Positions 17,327 through 27,026 are shown, counted from the stretch's first letter. The stretch: 64,000 nucleotides of DNA from Rohdeia mirabilis (GCA_007750655.1 CP036290.1:4464001-4528000), one strand, 5' to 3'. Numbers and translations are program-made. Notes: generated from the letters alone by a model not told the origin.

Positions 17327-18475
17327 TCAGACCACCTTCTTCAGCGCCCGCATCACCGTCTCCGCCTTCTTGCGGTTCATCGACGAACTGAGCGGGAGGC
17401 GCACGATGCAGTCCGAGACCTGGGTGGTCAGGGGCAGGTCGAGGCCGTCGGTCCCGAGGTGCTGCCGCGCGAACGGCGACGCGTGTAGAGCCTGGTAGTG
17501 GAACGTGGCCTGGATCCCCTCGCCGCGCAGACCGTCGATGATGCGATCGGCGAGCGCCTGGTCCTGGGCCACCATCCACCAGATGTGGCCGTTGTGGTCG
17601 CAGCCCGTGCGGGGCACGCAGCGGAAGACCGAACCCGCGTCCTCGAGCCACTGCGTGCCCGCCTGGTACAGGTCCCAGATCTCGAGTCGACGCGCGTTCA
17701 GCTCCGCCGTGCGTTCGAGCTGCACGTCGAGCATCCCGGCGAGCAGGTCCGACAGCACGTAGCTGCCGCCGGTGCCCACCCAGGTGTACTTGTCGATCTC
17801 GCCGCGCAGGAAGGCGCTGCGGTTCGTGCCCTTCTCGTGCGCGATCTCGGCCATGCGCATCGCACCTTCGTCGTCGAGCAGGAGCGCGCCGCCCTCTCCG
17901 CACGTGACGTTCTTCGTGGCGTGGAACGACAGGCAGGCGCCGGCGCCGAACGTGCCGAGGTGCTGGCCGCGCAGCGTCGATCCGATCGCCTGGGCCGCGT
18001 CCTCGAAGATCGGCACGCCGCGTTCGCCGCAGACCGCCAGCAGTCCGTCGAGGTCGCACGCCATCCCGCCGTAGTGGACGGTCAGCACGAGCTTGGTGCG
18101 CTCGGTGATCGCCGACGCGACGGCCACGGGATCGAGGCCCAGGGTCTCGCGCTCGATCTCGACGAAGACCGGAGTGGCCCCGCGCGCGGCGATCGCGTTC
18201 GCCATCGAGACGTACGAGAACGACGGCAGGATCACCTCGTCGCCGGGCCCGAGGAAGCCGCCGGCCGCGCCCGCCCCGGTGTGCAGGAACAGCTCGAAGG
18301 CCTGGGTCGCGTTCGGGGTCAACAGCGCGTGGCGTGCGCCGGTCAGCTCGCGCAAGTGCGCCTGGGCCTTCAGGCTGAGCACGCCGTTGCCGACGACGCG
18401 ACCGTTGCGCAGGGCGCGCATGAGGGCGCGGGCCTCGCGTGCGCCGAGGCTGGGCTGTCCGAAGGGGATCTGCAA
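17327..18475 (-). CDS. wecE: WecE-like dTDP-4-dehydro-6-deoxy-sugar aminotransferase (DegT/DnrJ/EryC1)
   Basis: PLP-dependent sugar aminotransferase of 382 residues, the family length. It follows WecE/RffA closely: MQIPFGQPSLGA start, LLTPNATQAFEL, PGDEVILPSFSYVSMANA, FEDAAQAIGS, the PLP lysine K188 in SFHATKNVTCGEGG, EKGTNRSAFLRGEIDKYTW, and ATFHYQALH near the end. It would make an amino-deoxy sugar for a surface glycan. A TAGAGT hexamer at 18491-18496 is a candidate -10, 15 nt from the ATG. It stands alone, with no sugar nucleotide genes beside it. Confidence 0.88.
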   Translation of the reverse strand: MQIPFGQPSLGAREARALMRALRNGRVVGNGVLSLKAQAHLRELTGARHALLTPNATQAFELFLHTGAGAAGGFLGPGDEVILPSFSYVSMANAIAARGATPVFVEIERETLGLDPVAVASAITERTKLVLTVHYGGMACDLDGLLAVCGERGVPIFEDAAQAIGSTLRGQHLGTFGAGACLSFHATKNVTCGEGGALLLDDEGAMRMAEIAHEKGTNRSAFLRGEIDKYTWVGTGGSYVLSDLLAGMLDVQLERTAELNARRLEIWDLYQAGTQWLEDAGSVFRCVPRTGCDHNGHIWWMVAQDQALADRIIDGLRGEGIQATFHYQALHASPFARQHLGTDGLDLPLTTQVSDCIVRLPLSSSMNRKKAETVMRALKKVV

Positions 18476-18762
18476 AGTGGGGGGCCGCGCACTCTATCCG
18501 CACGCGCCTCCTCCCGGATCGACGTGTCGGCGGCGCGACCGGAGCGATGCGACGGCTCGGGCGCGGGCGACGGGCGCGGCGTCCCGGCCGTGGAACGCCG
18601 GGTCCGGCCGGATCGCTCGTGCTGCGCCCCGTGCGGACCGGAGTCGGTGTCGCTTCGCGCGAACGCGCTCCAGCCGCAGGCCCGTCCGGCAGGCCCGTCC
18701 GGAACGTGTTCGGGGTCACGTCGGCGAACAGCCCTGCGCCCCGACCGACGCGAACCCGAGTG
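18476..18762. other. Intergenic region between divergent genes, no gene seen
   Basis: GC-rich spacer upstream of the WecE-like gene and of the degenerate repeat at 18763-18931. Apart from the TAGAGT near the WecE-like start, no feature stands out. Open frames through it are antisense shadows. Confidence 0.5.
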
Positions 18763-18931
18763 TGACCCGCACCGGCGCGCGGCACGACTGGGCGCTCGGG
18801 CGAGGGGACCACCACCGCCGTCGTCGCTCTCGCCGCCCCACTGCGGTTCCCGACCGCCGCGCTGGTCGGCCCCGCGGAGGACGAGGGTTCGGCCCTCGAC
18901 GCCGCTCTCGTGCGAGCGGGTGAACGCGCCG
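18763..18931 (+). pseudogene. Decayed copy of the 5' end of the gene at 18980
   Basis: This stretch matches 18941-19143 with many identical runs: ACCCGCACCGGCG/CCCCGCACCGGCG, CGTCGTCGCTCTCGCCGCCCC in both, and TCGGCCCTCGACGCCGCTCTCG in both. The copy has lost the ATG and the TAGGCT motif of the intact gene, and lacks about 35 nt in the middle. It is best read as a tandem duplication of promoter plus signal-peptide region that has decayed. Confidence 0.7.
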
Positions 18932-18966
18932 GGGCCAAAGTGCCCCGCACCGGCGAGCCGCACGAC

Positions 18967-18972
18967 TAGGCT
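18967..18972 (+). promoter_or_regulatory. Putative leaderless -10 element
   Basis: TAGGCT, 7 nt upstream of the ATG at 18980; no Shine-Dalgarno in between. Confidence 0.5.
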
Positions 18973-18979
18973 CTGGGGC

Positions 18980-21349
18980 ATGTGGACCATCGCCATCGTC
19001 GTCGCTCTCGCCGCCCCGCTCCAGTCCCCGTCCCCGATCGGCGCCGGGACCGAGTCCGGCTCCGTCCCCACCGCCGTGCTCGTCGGCGCCGCGGACGACG
19101 AGCGATCGGCCCTCGACGCCGCTCTCGAGCGAGCCGGCGACCGCGCCGAAGCCTGGCGGGCGGCGTTGGCGGCGGCGGCCGAGTTCGATCCCGATCTGGG
19201 GGCCGACCTCCGGTTCCTCGTCGAGCACATGCCGACCCGCGACCTGCTCGAGCTGGAGCCCTCGTGGGTCGTGCGCGACGCGATGCTGGCACGCGAGGCC
19301 TGGTCGCAGGCGCCGTGGCACGAGCAGGTGCCGCTCGAGATGTTCCGCGACGCGATCCTGCCCTACGCCAACGTGGACGAGCCGCGCGAGGACTGGCGGC
19401 CCGAGCTGCGCGCGCGCTTCCTGCCGCTGGTGGCCGAGTGCACGACGCCCGGCGAAGCGGCCCAGGTCCTGAACCGCGAGGTCTTCGCCGCGCTGGGCGT
19501 GAAGTACTCGACGAAGCGCCGCCGCGCGAACCAGGCGCCGAGCGAGACGATCGAGCAGGGGCTCGCGAGCTGCACCGGTCTGTCGATCCTCTTGGCGGAC
19601 GCGTGCCGTGCGGTCGGTGTGCCGGCGCGACTCGCCGGCATCGGTGCGTGGCCGCACAAGAACGGCAACCACACCTGGATCGAGGTCTGGGACGGCGAGG
19701 CCTGGCGCTTCACCGGCGCGGCCGAGTACGACGCGAACGGGCTCGACCGGGCCTGGTTCGTGGGCGACGCGCGGCACGCGGTGAAGGGCGATCGGCTGCA
19801 CGCGGTGATGGCTGTGACCTGGCGCAGCGGCGGCGGCTCGTTCCACCTGCCGTGGGCGCCGGAGGCCGCGTGGGTGAACGGGGTGGACGTGTCGGATCGG
19901 TACGCGCCCGACGAGGTGGTGGACGACGGCAAGGTGGCGGTGCGCGTGCGCGTGTGGGCGAACGGGGAGCGGGTCGAGGCGGACGCCACTATTCTCCCGC
20001 GCAGCCGCACCGACGAGGTGGACCTCGTGCCTCTCGATGGTCGGTCGCGGGGAGCCACAGCGGACATGAACGACATGCTCGAGTTCCGCGTCGAGCCGGG
20101 AACGCGCTGGAAGTTGAGCGCAAAGCACGGGGAACTGACCCGCGAACTCGAACTCGGCGCGGTGACCGCCTCCAGGACGGTGGATCTCGACCTGACCGGA
20201 GGAAGTGCCGAGCAGTCGTTGGGAGGGCAAGAAGTCGCCGAGGACCTGGTTCGCACGGATCCGTCCCGTGCTCGCCAACGCGCATGGGACGCACTCCTCG
20301 CCGACGAAGCAGCCCACGCGGACCTCGTCGCCGACCACGCCGCGCTGCGCGTGCGCACGAACGATCGCGTCTCGCCCTACACGCTGAAGAAGGTCGGCGA
20401 GCGGCCCGACGGCGAGCGCTGGCCGCTCGTCATCGCCATGCACGGCGGCGGCGGCGCGCCCCAGGAGGTCAACGACCAGCAGTGGCGCCACATGCAGATC
20501 TACTACGTGGACCACCCGGAGGCGGGCGGCTATCTGTACCTGGCCCTGCGCGCGCCGAACAACGAGTGGAACGGCGTGTACGACGACGCGATCGTGCCGC
20601 TCTTCCAGCGCCTGATCCGGCAGATGGTCGTGTGCGAGAACGCCGATCCGACGCGCGTCTACACGCTCGGCTACAGCCACGGCGGCTACGGCGCCTGGGT
20701 CATCGGCCCGAAGGCGCCCGACCTGTTCGCCGGCGTGCACAGCTCGGCCGCGGCCCCGACGGACGGCGAGACGCGCCTCGAGAACCTGGCGAACCTGCCG
20801 TTCTCGTTCATGGTCGGCGAGCTCGACACCGCCTACGGGCGCTTCGAGCGCAGCGAGGCCGCCGCCGCGCGCCTGGCGGAGCTGCGCGCGGAGTCGGACG
20901 GCGCGCTCTACCCGTTCGAGTACACGATGGTTGCCGGCAACGGCCACGGCGGACTGCCCGATCGCGACCTGTTGCCGCAGCTGCTCGAGCGCCGTCGTGT
21001 GCAGGCGCCGTCGCACCTGGTGTGGACGACGACCGACGACCGCATCGCCGATCACTGGTGGCTGCACCTGCCCGAGCCGGTGAGTGGCGCGCGGATCGAG
21101 GCGACGCTGTCGCGCGGCACGGCCGGGAAGCCGAACCGTGTCGAGTTGACCGTGTCCGGCACCGAACGCGTCGAACTCTTGCTCGACGAGCGCCACGTGG
21201 ATCTGACGCGCCCGCTCGAGGTCGTGGTGAACGGCGGCGAGCCGACCAGCTACGAGCTCGAGCCGAGTGCCGCCGTGCTGCACGAGACTCTGGCGCGCCG
21301 CATGGACCCCGACCACGCCGCCACCGTGCGGATCGAGGTCGGGCTCTAG
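18980..21349 (+). CDS. Secreted transglutaminase-like / alpha-beta hydrolase fusion protein
   Basis: 789 residues with a signal peptide (MWTIAIVVALAAP). Residues about 150-260 form a transglutaminase-like cysteine protease fold with Cys198 (GLASCTGLS), His231 (NGNHTWIEVWDG) and an Asp shortly after. From about 480 a serine esterase/peptidase domain follows, with oxyanion IAMHGGGGAPQE, nucleophile Ser566 in GYSHGGYGAW, and His656 in GNGHGGLPD. C-terminal beta strands follow. It probably acts on peptides or esters outside the cytoplasm; the substrate is unknown. The stop TAG is the first three bases of the palindrome at 21347. A decayed copy of its 5' end lies upstream. Confidence 0.82.
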   Translation: MWTIAIVVALAAPLQSPSPIGAGTESGSVPTAVLVGAADDERSALDAALERAGDRAEAWRAALAAAAEFDPDLGADLRFLVEHMPTRDLLELEPSWVVRDAMLAREAWSQAPWHEQVPLEMFRDAILPYANVDEPREDWRPELRARFLPLVAECTTPGEAAQVLNREVFAALGVKYSTKRRRANQAPSETIEQGLASCTGLSILLADACRAVGVPARLAGIGAWPHKNGNHTWIEVWDGEAWRFTGAAEYDANGLDRAWFVGDARHAVKGDRLHAVMAVTWRSGGGSFHLPWAPEAAWVNGVDVSDRYAPDEVVDDGKVAVRVRVWANGERVEADATILPRSRTDEVDLVPLDGRSRGATADMNDMLEFRVEPGTRWKLSAKHGELTRELELGAVTASRTVDLDLTGGSAEQSLGGQEVAEDLVRTDPSRARQRAWDALLADEAAHADLVADHAALRVRTNDRVSPYTLKKVGERPDGERWPLVIAMHGGGGAPQEVNDQQWRHMQIYYVDHPEAGGYLYLALRAPNNEWNGVYDDAIVPLFQRLIRQMVVCENADPTRVYTLGYSHGGYGAWVIGPKAPDLFAGVHSSAAAPTDGETRLENLANLPFSFMVGELDTAYGRFERSEAAAARLAELRAESDGALYPFEYTMVAGNGHGGLPDRDLLPQLLERRRVQAPSHLVWTTTDDRIADHWWLHLPEPVSGARIEATLSRGTAGKPNRVELTVSGTERVELLLDERHVDLTRPLEVVVNGGEPTSYELEPSAAVLHETLARRMDPDHAATVRIEVGL

Positions 21350-21464
21350 ATTGTCGGTACGGCGTCAGGCACGAAAGTGCCACCTGCCGCCGACGTCGCT
21401 GCGATTCGCAGCGACTCGGCGCGGCAGGTGGCACTTTCGTGCCTGACGCCGTACCGACAATCTA
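21347..21464. repeat. 118-bp palindromic element with 44-bp perfect arms
   Basis: Arms 21347-21390 and 21421-21464 are exact reverse complements over 44 nt. The 30-nt centre holds a further 9-bp stem (GTCGCTGCG/CGCAGCGAC) with loop ATT. It lies between convergent genes, and the outer TAG of each arm is the stop codon of the flanking gene. The arm contains GTCAGGCACGAAAGTGCC, itself partly palindromic, as in REP-like elements linked to RAYT transposases. It can act as a bidirectional terminator. No other copy was noticed in the window. Confidence 0.9.
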
Positions 21465-24400
21465 CCGCAGGCGCAGGTTCCGCCAGCGCACCTCGAGCGC
21501 GTCCTCGCGACCGCCGACGCCGTGCACCTGCAGGCCGATGAAGCCGCGCGGCGTCATCCCGTCCACCAGCACGGCGCACGGCTGACCGTTCAACCAGGTG
21601 CGCAGCACGTCGCCACGCGCGTACACCCGCAACCGGTTCCACTGGCCGTCCCGAAAGGCGGCGCGCGCGGCGTCGAGTTCGCCGAGCGGCGCCAACCACC
21701 CGCGCCGCGACTCGTCGTAGATGCCCGCGGTCCAGCCGCGCTCGCTGGGATCGATCTCGACCTGGTAGCCGTGCACGCGCCCGCCCATGACCTCGTCGAG
21801 TGCGAGACTGCGCACCTGGACGCCGGAGTTCAGCTCGCTGTCGACCAGGAACTCGAGCTCGAGCACGAAGTCGCCATGGTCGCCTTGCGTGCACAGGAAC
21901 GAGTTCGGCTGGTTCGGCCGCGTCTCCCCCACGATCGCGTCGCCGTCGCGCCGGTAGACCGCATCGCCACCGCGCTGGATCCAGCCGTCGAGACCGTCGC
22001 CCACGACCAGCGACACGGCGTCGTCCCCCAGCTCGCGATCGTGCGGCAGCACCCACACGTTGCGGAAACGCAGCTCGTGCCCGTGGTCCTGGAACACGAG
22101 CGGCCCGGGCCCATCCATCTCCGGGGCACCTGCTCCGGTCGACCCCGGGACGGTCACGTCGTCGTGGATCAGCACGCCGTTGTGCAGCACCGTCAGACGC
22201 GCGTCGCTGACCTTCGTCCCGCCGGCCCAGCGCGCCGCCGTGAACTCGATGTCGTAGGTCTGCCACTCGCCCGGACGTGCCGCCATGTTGACGGTCGGCG
22301 CGGCCACGCCGTAGATCGAGCCGCACTCGTTGGGATGCGGCGGCAGGCCGAACGAGTTCAGCACCTGGACCTCGTAGCGTCCCTGCGCGTACACGCCGGA
22401 GTTGCCCTGGCCCTGGCCGCGCTCGCGATCGGGCTCGTGCGGCACGGCGAACTCCACGTGGATCGTGGCGTCGCCGAACTCCTCGCGCGAGCGCACGTTG
22501 CCCGTCCCCGGTACGCAAGTGAGCACACCGCCCTCGAGCGTCCAACCGGCCGCCTCGCCGTCCGTCCGCTGCCAGGCGTCGAGCCCCGTGCCCTCGCCCA
22601 CCAGCACCACCGCACCCGCCGGCGGCGCCGTGTCGCGCGGGAAGCGATCGCAGCGCCAACCGCTCGCCGCGCGCCGGTCCGTGCCGCGCAGGCGACAGCA
22701 GAACGCCCAGTCGCCACCGCCCTGGGTGACTTCGAGCATCAGCGCGTTCCAACCGGCTTCGAGCTTGGCGATCACGACGTCGGACCCCACCGTCAAGCCG
22801 CGCTGGGCGTCGTTGCGATGGATCTCGGTGCCGTTCAACCAGACGCACAGTCCGTCGTCGGAACCAAGTTCGAGCCGCACCGAGCGAGCGCTGTCGGACC
22901 ACACGAACGTCCGCGCGTAGGCGGTCGCATTGGTCGCGTTCAGGAGCGCGTTCAGGTCGAAGATCCCGCGCCGTTCGTGCTCACTGGCGAACAGGTCGCG
23001 CCAGACGATCGCCGGGTCGTCGGGATCGATCTCGGGCGCGAAGCGTTCGGCCATGATCTCGGCCCCCTGCACACCCGACTTCTCGAACGGACCGGCCAGT
23101 CGCCAGGCGAGCAGGAAGTCCTCGTCCGCGTCCACGGCGTCGAAGGCCGCGTCGATCGCAGCCGTGCGATCGGCCGTCGATGCGGCGCGCGTGGCGGCGT
23201 CGAGCAATTCGGTCGCGGCGTAGCGATCCGTCCGTGCGAGCCGCGGCGCGAGCGCGACGGCGGCGTCCACCGCGGCTCCGACGGCGTCGCCACCGCGCAG
23301 CGCCTTCCGAACCACGTCGGCGGCGAAGCGGTTCGGCACCGTGCCCGCGAGTGCGAGGACGCGTTCACGTTCCGCGGCGTCCTTCGCCTGCGCCCACAGC
23401 GCGGTCACGACACCGCCGGCCGCGGTCGGATCGGACCCGCCAAGACGCGCGCCGAGCCGGAGCGCGGCGTCGAACGCGGGAGCGCGAAGGTCCTCGGCGC
23501 CGCTCGTGAACGTCACGAGCAAGGGCTCGAGCGCCCCGCCGTCGGGCCACGAGCCGAGTGTGTCGACCGCGGCGGGCGCCGACGCGTCGACCAGCAGCGC
23601 CTGCTTGACCTCCGCCATGGCTGCCGCGTCTCCGATGAGCGCCAACGCCGGCAGAAGGATCTCGCGTGCACGGCCTTCGGACTGCCGATAGGCCTCGATC
23701 GCCGCCTTGCTGTGGGTGCGTGGATCGCGTGCTCGCTCGAGCGCGACGACAAGAGCCGTCGCCGCCTCATCTTCGTAGCGCTTCTCGTGCTCGATCAGGG
23801 CGGCGAGGGCGTCGAACTCAGCGGGCGAAGCGTGAACCGCGAGCGCTTCCCACGCAGCGCGCAGGATGCCTCGATCTCGATACTCGCCGAACTGCAACTC
23901 CGCAGACCGGCCGGCGGCCGCCGCTTCGAGATCCGCGTGCTCCGCGCGAACGATCTCGACGAGGACCGGTGTGGAATCGGGCCCGAGTCGCTTGGCGTAC
24001 GCCCAGAGCTTGCCGACATAGTTGCGCTTGTAGTCGTCACGCTCGGCGAGTCCACGGAGCAAGAACGCATCCGTCCGCTCGAACGGCGAAGAGCAAAGAA
24101 CCTCGAACGCGCGCTCGGAGATGGCCCGCCCCAACTCGGAGTAGTCGGACTCGATCCAACCCTCGAACGAGAAGTGGGAGCCGTACTTCGGCGGACTCAG
24201 CAAACTGAGCAGCGTCAGGGCGTAGGTGTCGTCGATCGTCCCTAGCGCGTCGACGGCAAAGATGTCCCCCCTCATGGCGAGCCCGTTCAGCGCTTCGATC
24301 GCACCATGCCCCCCATGGGCAGCCAGCACGCGAGTCGCCCTGACCCGTGCCGCTGCGCCGAGCTCACCCGCCGCCTCACCGATCAAGGGAACCACGTTCT

Positions 24401-25412
24401 CGGCGACACTTTCCGCCAAGAGTCTCTCCGCGAGACCTGCAACGCTCGAGTCCTCGTCCTCGAGGAGAAGAAGGAGACGTCCCGTCTGCTGATCGGGCTC
24501 GAGGAGGGCAAGAATCTCGAGTCCGCGCAATCTCTGGGGCGAAGGAGCGGTCGAGACGGACGGTAGACCCTCGACCCAACTTCCATGGGACCACAGCGAG
24601 CGTCCGATCTCGGCTGTCAGCTCGCGATCGACACGAGCATCTTCGTCCTCGGCACTCGAGGAAGCGGCGAACTGGACGAGCGCATCTGCGAACCAGTCGC
24701 TCTTCAGGCTCCGCTCCCACAAGGCTTCCGCGCCATCGAGTCGGCCAGCGAACGCTCGGACGAAGCCCGCCGGCCCCAGTTCCCGGAACATCGCCATCGC
24801 GATCAAGTCCGTGTACACGGACTCGTTGATCCAGCTCCAATCGGCGCTCGACTCGCTCATGACCCCTTCCATCGCCCGATCCCCGATTCGGAGTGAGGTC
24901 ACCGACTCGTCCGCCGATGCGACCAGCATCTCCAGGCATGCGACCGCTTCCGGAGGAGCATCCTCTCCGAGCGACAACGTCGCATCGACGATCGCTTCGA
25001 TCGCGATCGACCCTCCGATGGAAGCCAGGGCGTCGACCGCCAACTGACTGTCGTGGGAAGACGCCACGAAGAGCTTCAGCGCCGGGACTGCCGCTGGAGT
25101 CCCCACGAGCTTGAGCTGCCGCAACGCGAATTCGCGCGCGTCGTCCGTGTGGTCACCGTCGAGCAGCCCGATGTAGAGCGCTTCCAGCTCTGCACGCCGC
25201 GCCTCGTCCGCTCCGCGCGCCGCGTTCTCGAGCGCGACCAGATCCACGCGCGTGGCGCCGGTCGAGTACGTCGCGAGCCGCTCGACCCGTTGGGCGAGAT
25301 CGCTCTGGGCCGGTGCGGGCGCTGCGAGGACGAAGAACGAGACGAGGGTGAGAGCGAGTGCGCGCGACGACGCTCGCCGCACGCACGAACGGATGATCGT
25401 GTCGAACCCCAT
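21462..25412 (-). CDS. Secreted HEAT-repeat protein with two C-terminal DUF1080 domains
   Basis: 1316 residues with a signal peptide ending near APAPAQS. About 40-700 is helical repeat of HEAT/PBS-lyase type; about 830-895 is a PA14-like carbohydrate-binding module (RLELGSDDGLCVWLNGTEI). Two DUF1080 (3-keto-disaccharide hydrolase, jelly-roll) domains follow, from about 935 and about 1134. DUF1080 proteins commonly accompany Gfo/Idh/MocA oxidoreductases in planctomycete glycan breakdown, and here the start overlaps the oxidoreductase stop as TGATG. Two DUF1080 copies after a long HEAT scaffold make it unusually large. The stop codon lies in the palindromic element. Confidence 0.85.
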   Translation of the reverse strand: MGFDTIIRSCVRRASSRALALTLVSFFVLAAPAPAQSDLAQRVERLATYSTGATRVDLVALENAARGADEARRAELEALYIGLLDGDHTDDAREFALRQLKLVGTPAAVPALKLFVASSHDSQLAVDALASIGGSIAIEAIVDATLSLGEDAPPEAVACLEMLVASADESVTSLRIGDRAMEGVMSESSADWSWINESVYTDLIAMAMFRELGPAGFVRAFAGRLDGAEALWERSLKSDWFADALVQFAASSSAEDEDARVDRELTAEIGRSLWSHGSWVEGLPSVSTAPSPQRLRGLEILALLEPDQQTGRLLLLLEDEDSSVAGLAERLLAESVAENVVPLIGEAAGELGAAARVRATRVLAAHGGHGAIEALNGLAMRGDIFAVDALGTIDDTYALTLLSLLSPPKYGSHFSFEGWIESDYSELGRAISERAFEVLCSSPFERTDAFLLRGLAERDDYKRNYVGKLWAYAKRLGPDSTPVLVEIVRAEHADLEAAAAGRSAELQFGEYRDRGILRAAWEALAVHASPAEFDALAALIEHEKRYEDEAATALVVALERARDPRTHSKAAIEAYRQSEGRAREILLPALALIGDAAAMAEVKQALLVDASAPAAVDTLGSWPDGGALEPLLVTFTSGAEDLRAPAFDAALRLGARLGGSDPTAAGGVVTALWAQAKDAAERERVLALAGTVPNRFAADVVRKALRGGDAVGAAVDAAVALAPRLARTDRYAATELLDAATRAASTADRTAAIDAAFDAVDADEDFLLAWRLAGPFEKSGVQGAEIMAERFAPEIDPDDPAIVWRDLFASEHERRGIFDLNALLNATNATAYARTFVWSDSARSVRLELGSDDGLCVWLNGTEIHRNDAQRGLTVGSDVVIAKLEAGWNALMLEVTQGGGDWAFCCRLRGTDRRAASGWRCDRFPRDTAPPAGAVVLVGEGTGLDAWQRTDGEAAGWTLEGGVLTCVPGTGNVRSREEFGDATIHVEFAVPHEPDRERGQGQGNSGVYAQGRYEVQVLNSFGLPPHPNECGSIYGVAAPTVNMAARPGEWQTYDIEFTAARWAGGTKVSDARLTVLHNGVLIHDDVTVPGSTGAGAPEMDGPGPLVFQDHGHELRFRNVWVLPHDRELGDDAVSLVVGDGLDGWIQRGGDAVYRRDGDAIVGETRPNQPNSFLCTQGDHGDFVLELEFLVDSELNSGVQVRSLALDEVMGGRVHGYQVEIDPSERGWTAGIYDESRRGWLAPLGELDAARAAFRDGQWNRLRVYARGDVLRTWLNGQPCAVLVDGMTPRGFIGLQVHGVGGREDALEVRWRNLRLR

Positions 25413-26731
25413 CACAGCGACCACTCCCCGCGCAGCCGGCGATCCAGCAGACGCTCGGCGATCGCGTCGGTCGTCGTCTCGCGATCCGGGTCCCACGGCA
25501 CCGGCCTGCCCGTGCGCAGCGCGATGTTGCCGAGGTGCGCCACCGTGATGGTGCGGTGCGCGTGTTCGATGGGAGCGATGCACTGGCGACGGTCCTGCAT
25601 GCGATCGAGGAAGTCCTGGTGGTGACCCGGCGAGACCGGGTAGCGGTGTTCGGTGGGTCGGATCTCGCTGTCGAGGATCCCGGCCGGCGTGGCGTCGATG
25701 CGACCGCGCGAGACGAACAGCGTCCCCTCGTCGCCCTCGAACGTGATCCCGTTCTCGCCCTCGGACGTGATCAGGAACTCGACGCCGGTCCGGTAGCGCG
25801 CCGTGATGTCGAAGGTCAGCGGCGCGTTCCACGGCCCGTCGCTCGGGAAGGTGCCGGTGGCCGACACTTCGATCGGGCCGGTCGTCTCGAGGCCGAGCGC
25901 CCAGTGCGCGATGTCGATGTGGTGCGCGCCCCAGTCGGTGACGATGCCGCCCGAGTAGTCGTACTGGTGGCGGAAGACGTAGTGCGCGCGATTCGGCACG
26001 TAGGGCACGGCGGGCGCCGGGCCGAGCCAGAAGTCGTAGTCGAAGCCGTCGGGCACCGGCACCGGATCGGCGGGCGGCGCGGACGAGCCCCGGTGCAGGA
26101 CGCAGGTCACCTTGCGCACCTCGCCCAGGCGGCCGTTGCGGACCAGTTCGCAGGCGCGACGGAAGCGCGCGTCGGAGCGCTGCTGGCTGCCGGTCTGGAA
26201 CACGCGGCCGTAGTCGGTGACGGCGTCGCTCATCGCGCGGCCCTGTCCGATCGTGAGCGACAGCGGCTTCTCGCCGTAGACGTCCTTCCCGGCCTTCACG
26301 GCGTGGACGACGTTGAGTCCGTGCCAGTGGTCGGGCGTGGCGACGACGACCGCGTCGATGTCGGTGCGCGCGAGCAGCTCGCGGTAGTCGGCGTACACGT
26401 CGATCGTGCCGCGACGGACCTGGGCGTCGCTCTGGCCCGCGTAGGTCGCGAGCGCCTGTTCGCGCGCGGCGGCGGCGTGGTTGGCGTCGACGTCGCAGAC
26501 CGCCACGACCTGGGCTCCGGCGAGCTGCTGGAACGAGTTCATGTTCGCGCGCCCCATTCCTCCGCAGCCGATGATCCCGACCGTGACGCGGTCGAGGGCG
26601 GAGGGACGTGCACTGCGCGCGAAGCCGTAGGGCGCCACCGCGTTCGCGGCCAGGGCGGGCAGTGCGAGGGCGCCGCCTTCGAGCAGGGCGCGACGCGTGA
26701 GGCCCGAGCGGGCCGGTCGACGTGAGGTCAT
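25412..26731 (-). CDS. Gfo/Idh/MocA family oxidoreductase with Tat-like leader
   Basis: 439 residues. The N-terminus SGLTRRALLEGGALALPALA looks like a twin-arginine signal. A Rossmann fold follows (VGIIGCGGMGRANMNSF) with the family motif ATPDHWHGLNVVHAVKAGKDVYGEKPLS, where EKP holds the conserved lysine, and GGIVTDWGAHHIDIAHWAL in the C-terminal domain. It is the typical secreted planctomycete NAD(P)-dependent sugar oxidoreductase. It is the first gene of a two-gene operon with the DUF1080 protein. A TATCAT hexamer near 26780 may be its -10. Confidence 0.92.
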   Translation of the reverse strand: MTSRRPARSGLTRRALLEGGALALPALAANAVAPYGFARSARPSALDRVTVGIIGCGGMGRANMNSFQQLAGAQVVAVCDVDANHAAAAREQALATYAGQSDAQVRRGTIDVYADYRELLARTDIDAVVVATPDHWHGLNVVHAVKAGKDVYGEKPLSLTIGQGRAMSDAVTDYGRVFQTGSQQRSDARFRRACELVRNGRLGEVRKVTCVLHRGSSAPPADPVPVPDGFDYDFWLGPAPAVPYVPNRAHYVFRHQYDYSGGIVTDWGAHHIDIAHWALGLETTGPIEVSATGTFPSDGPWNAPLTFDITARYRTGVEFLITSEGENGITFEGDEGTLFVSRGRIDATPAGILDSEIRPTEHRYPVSPGHHQDFLDRMQDRRQCIAPIEHAHRTITVAHLGNIALRTGRPVPWDPDRETTTDAIAERLLDRRLRGEWSL

Positions 26732-27026
26732 GGAGTCTCGGGGGTCGTGGGTCCGGTCCAAAGCGCGGTCGATGATAGGCGCCCGGCGCGTGCGACGGGT
26801 GGTCCGCATCGCCGCCTCGCGGAAGTGTCGGAGGGAGCGGAGCACGTGCGGAACGGCGGTCGTGTGCACGGTCTGGTTGCACGGGCGGACGGGCTCGACA
26901 CGTCGGTGCAGATCCGTCACGCCCGAGGAGCGAATCGCAGGCTCGCCCTGATCGGGGTGGCCGCCCCCGGTGTGCGAGAGGCGCGCTCCACTTGCGGCCG
27001 ACCCGCACGCGGGCGAAGCTCTCGCC

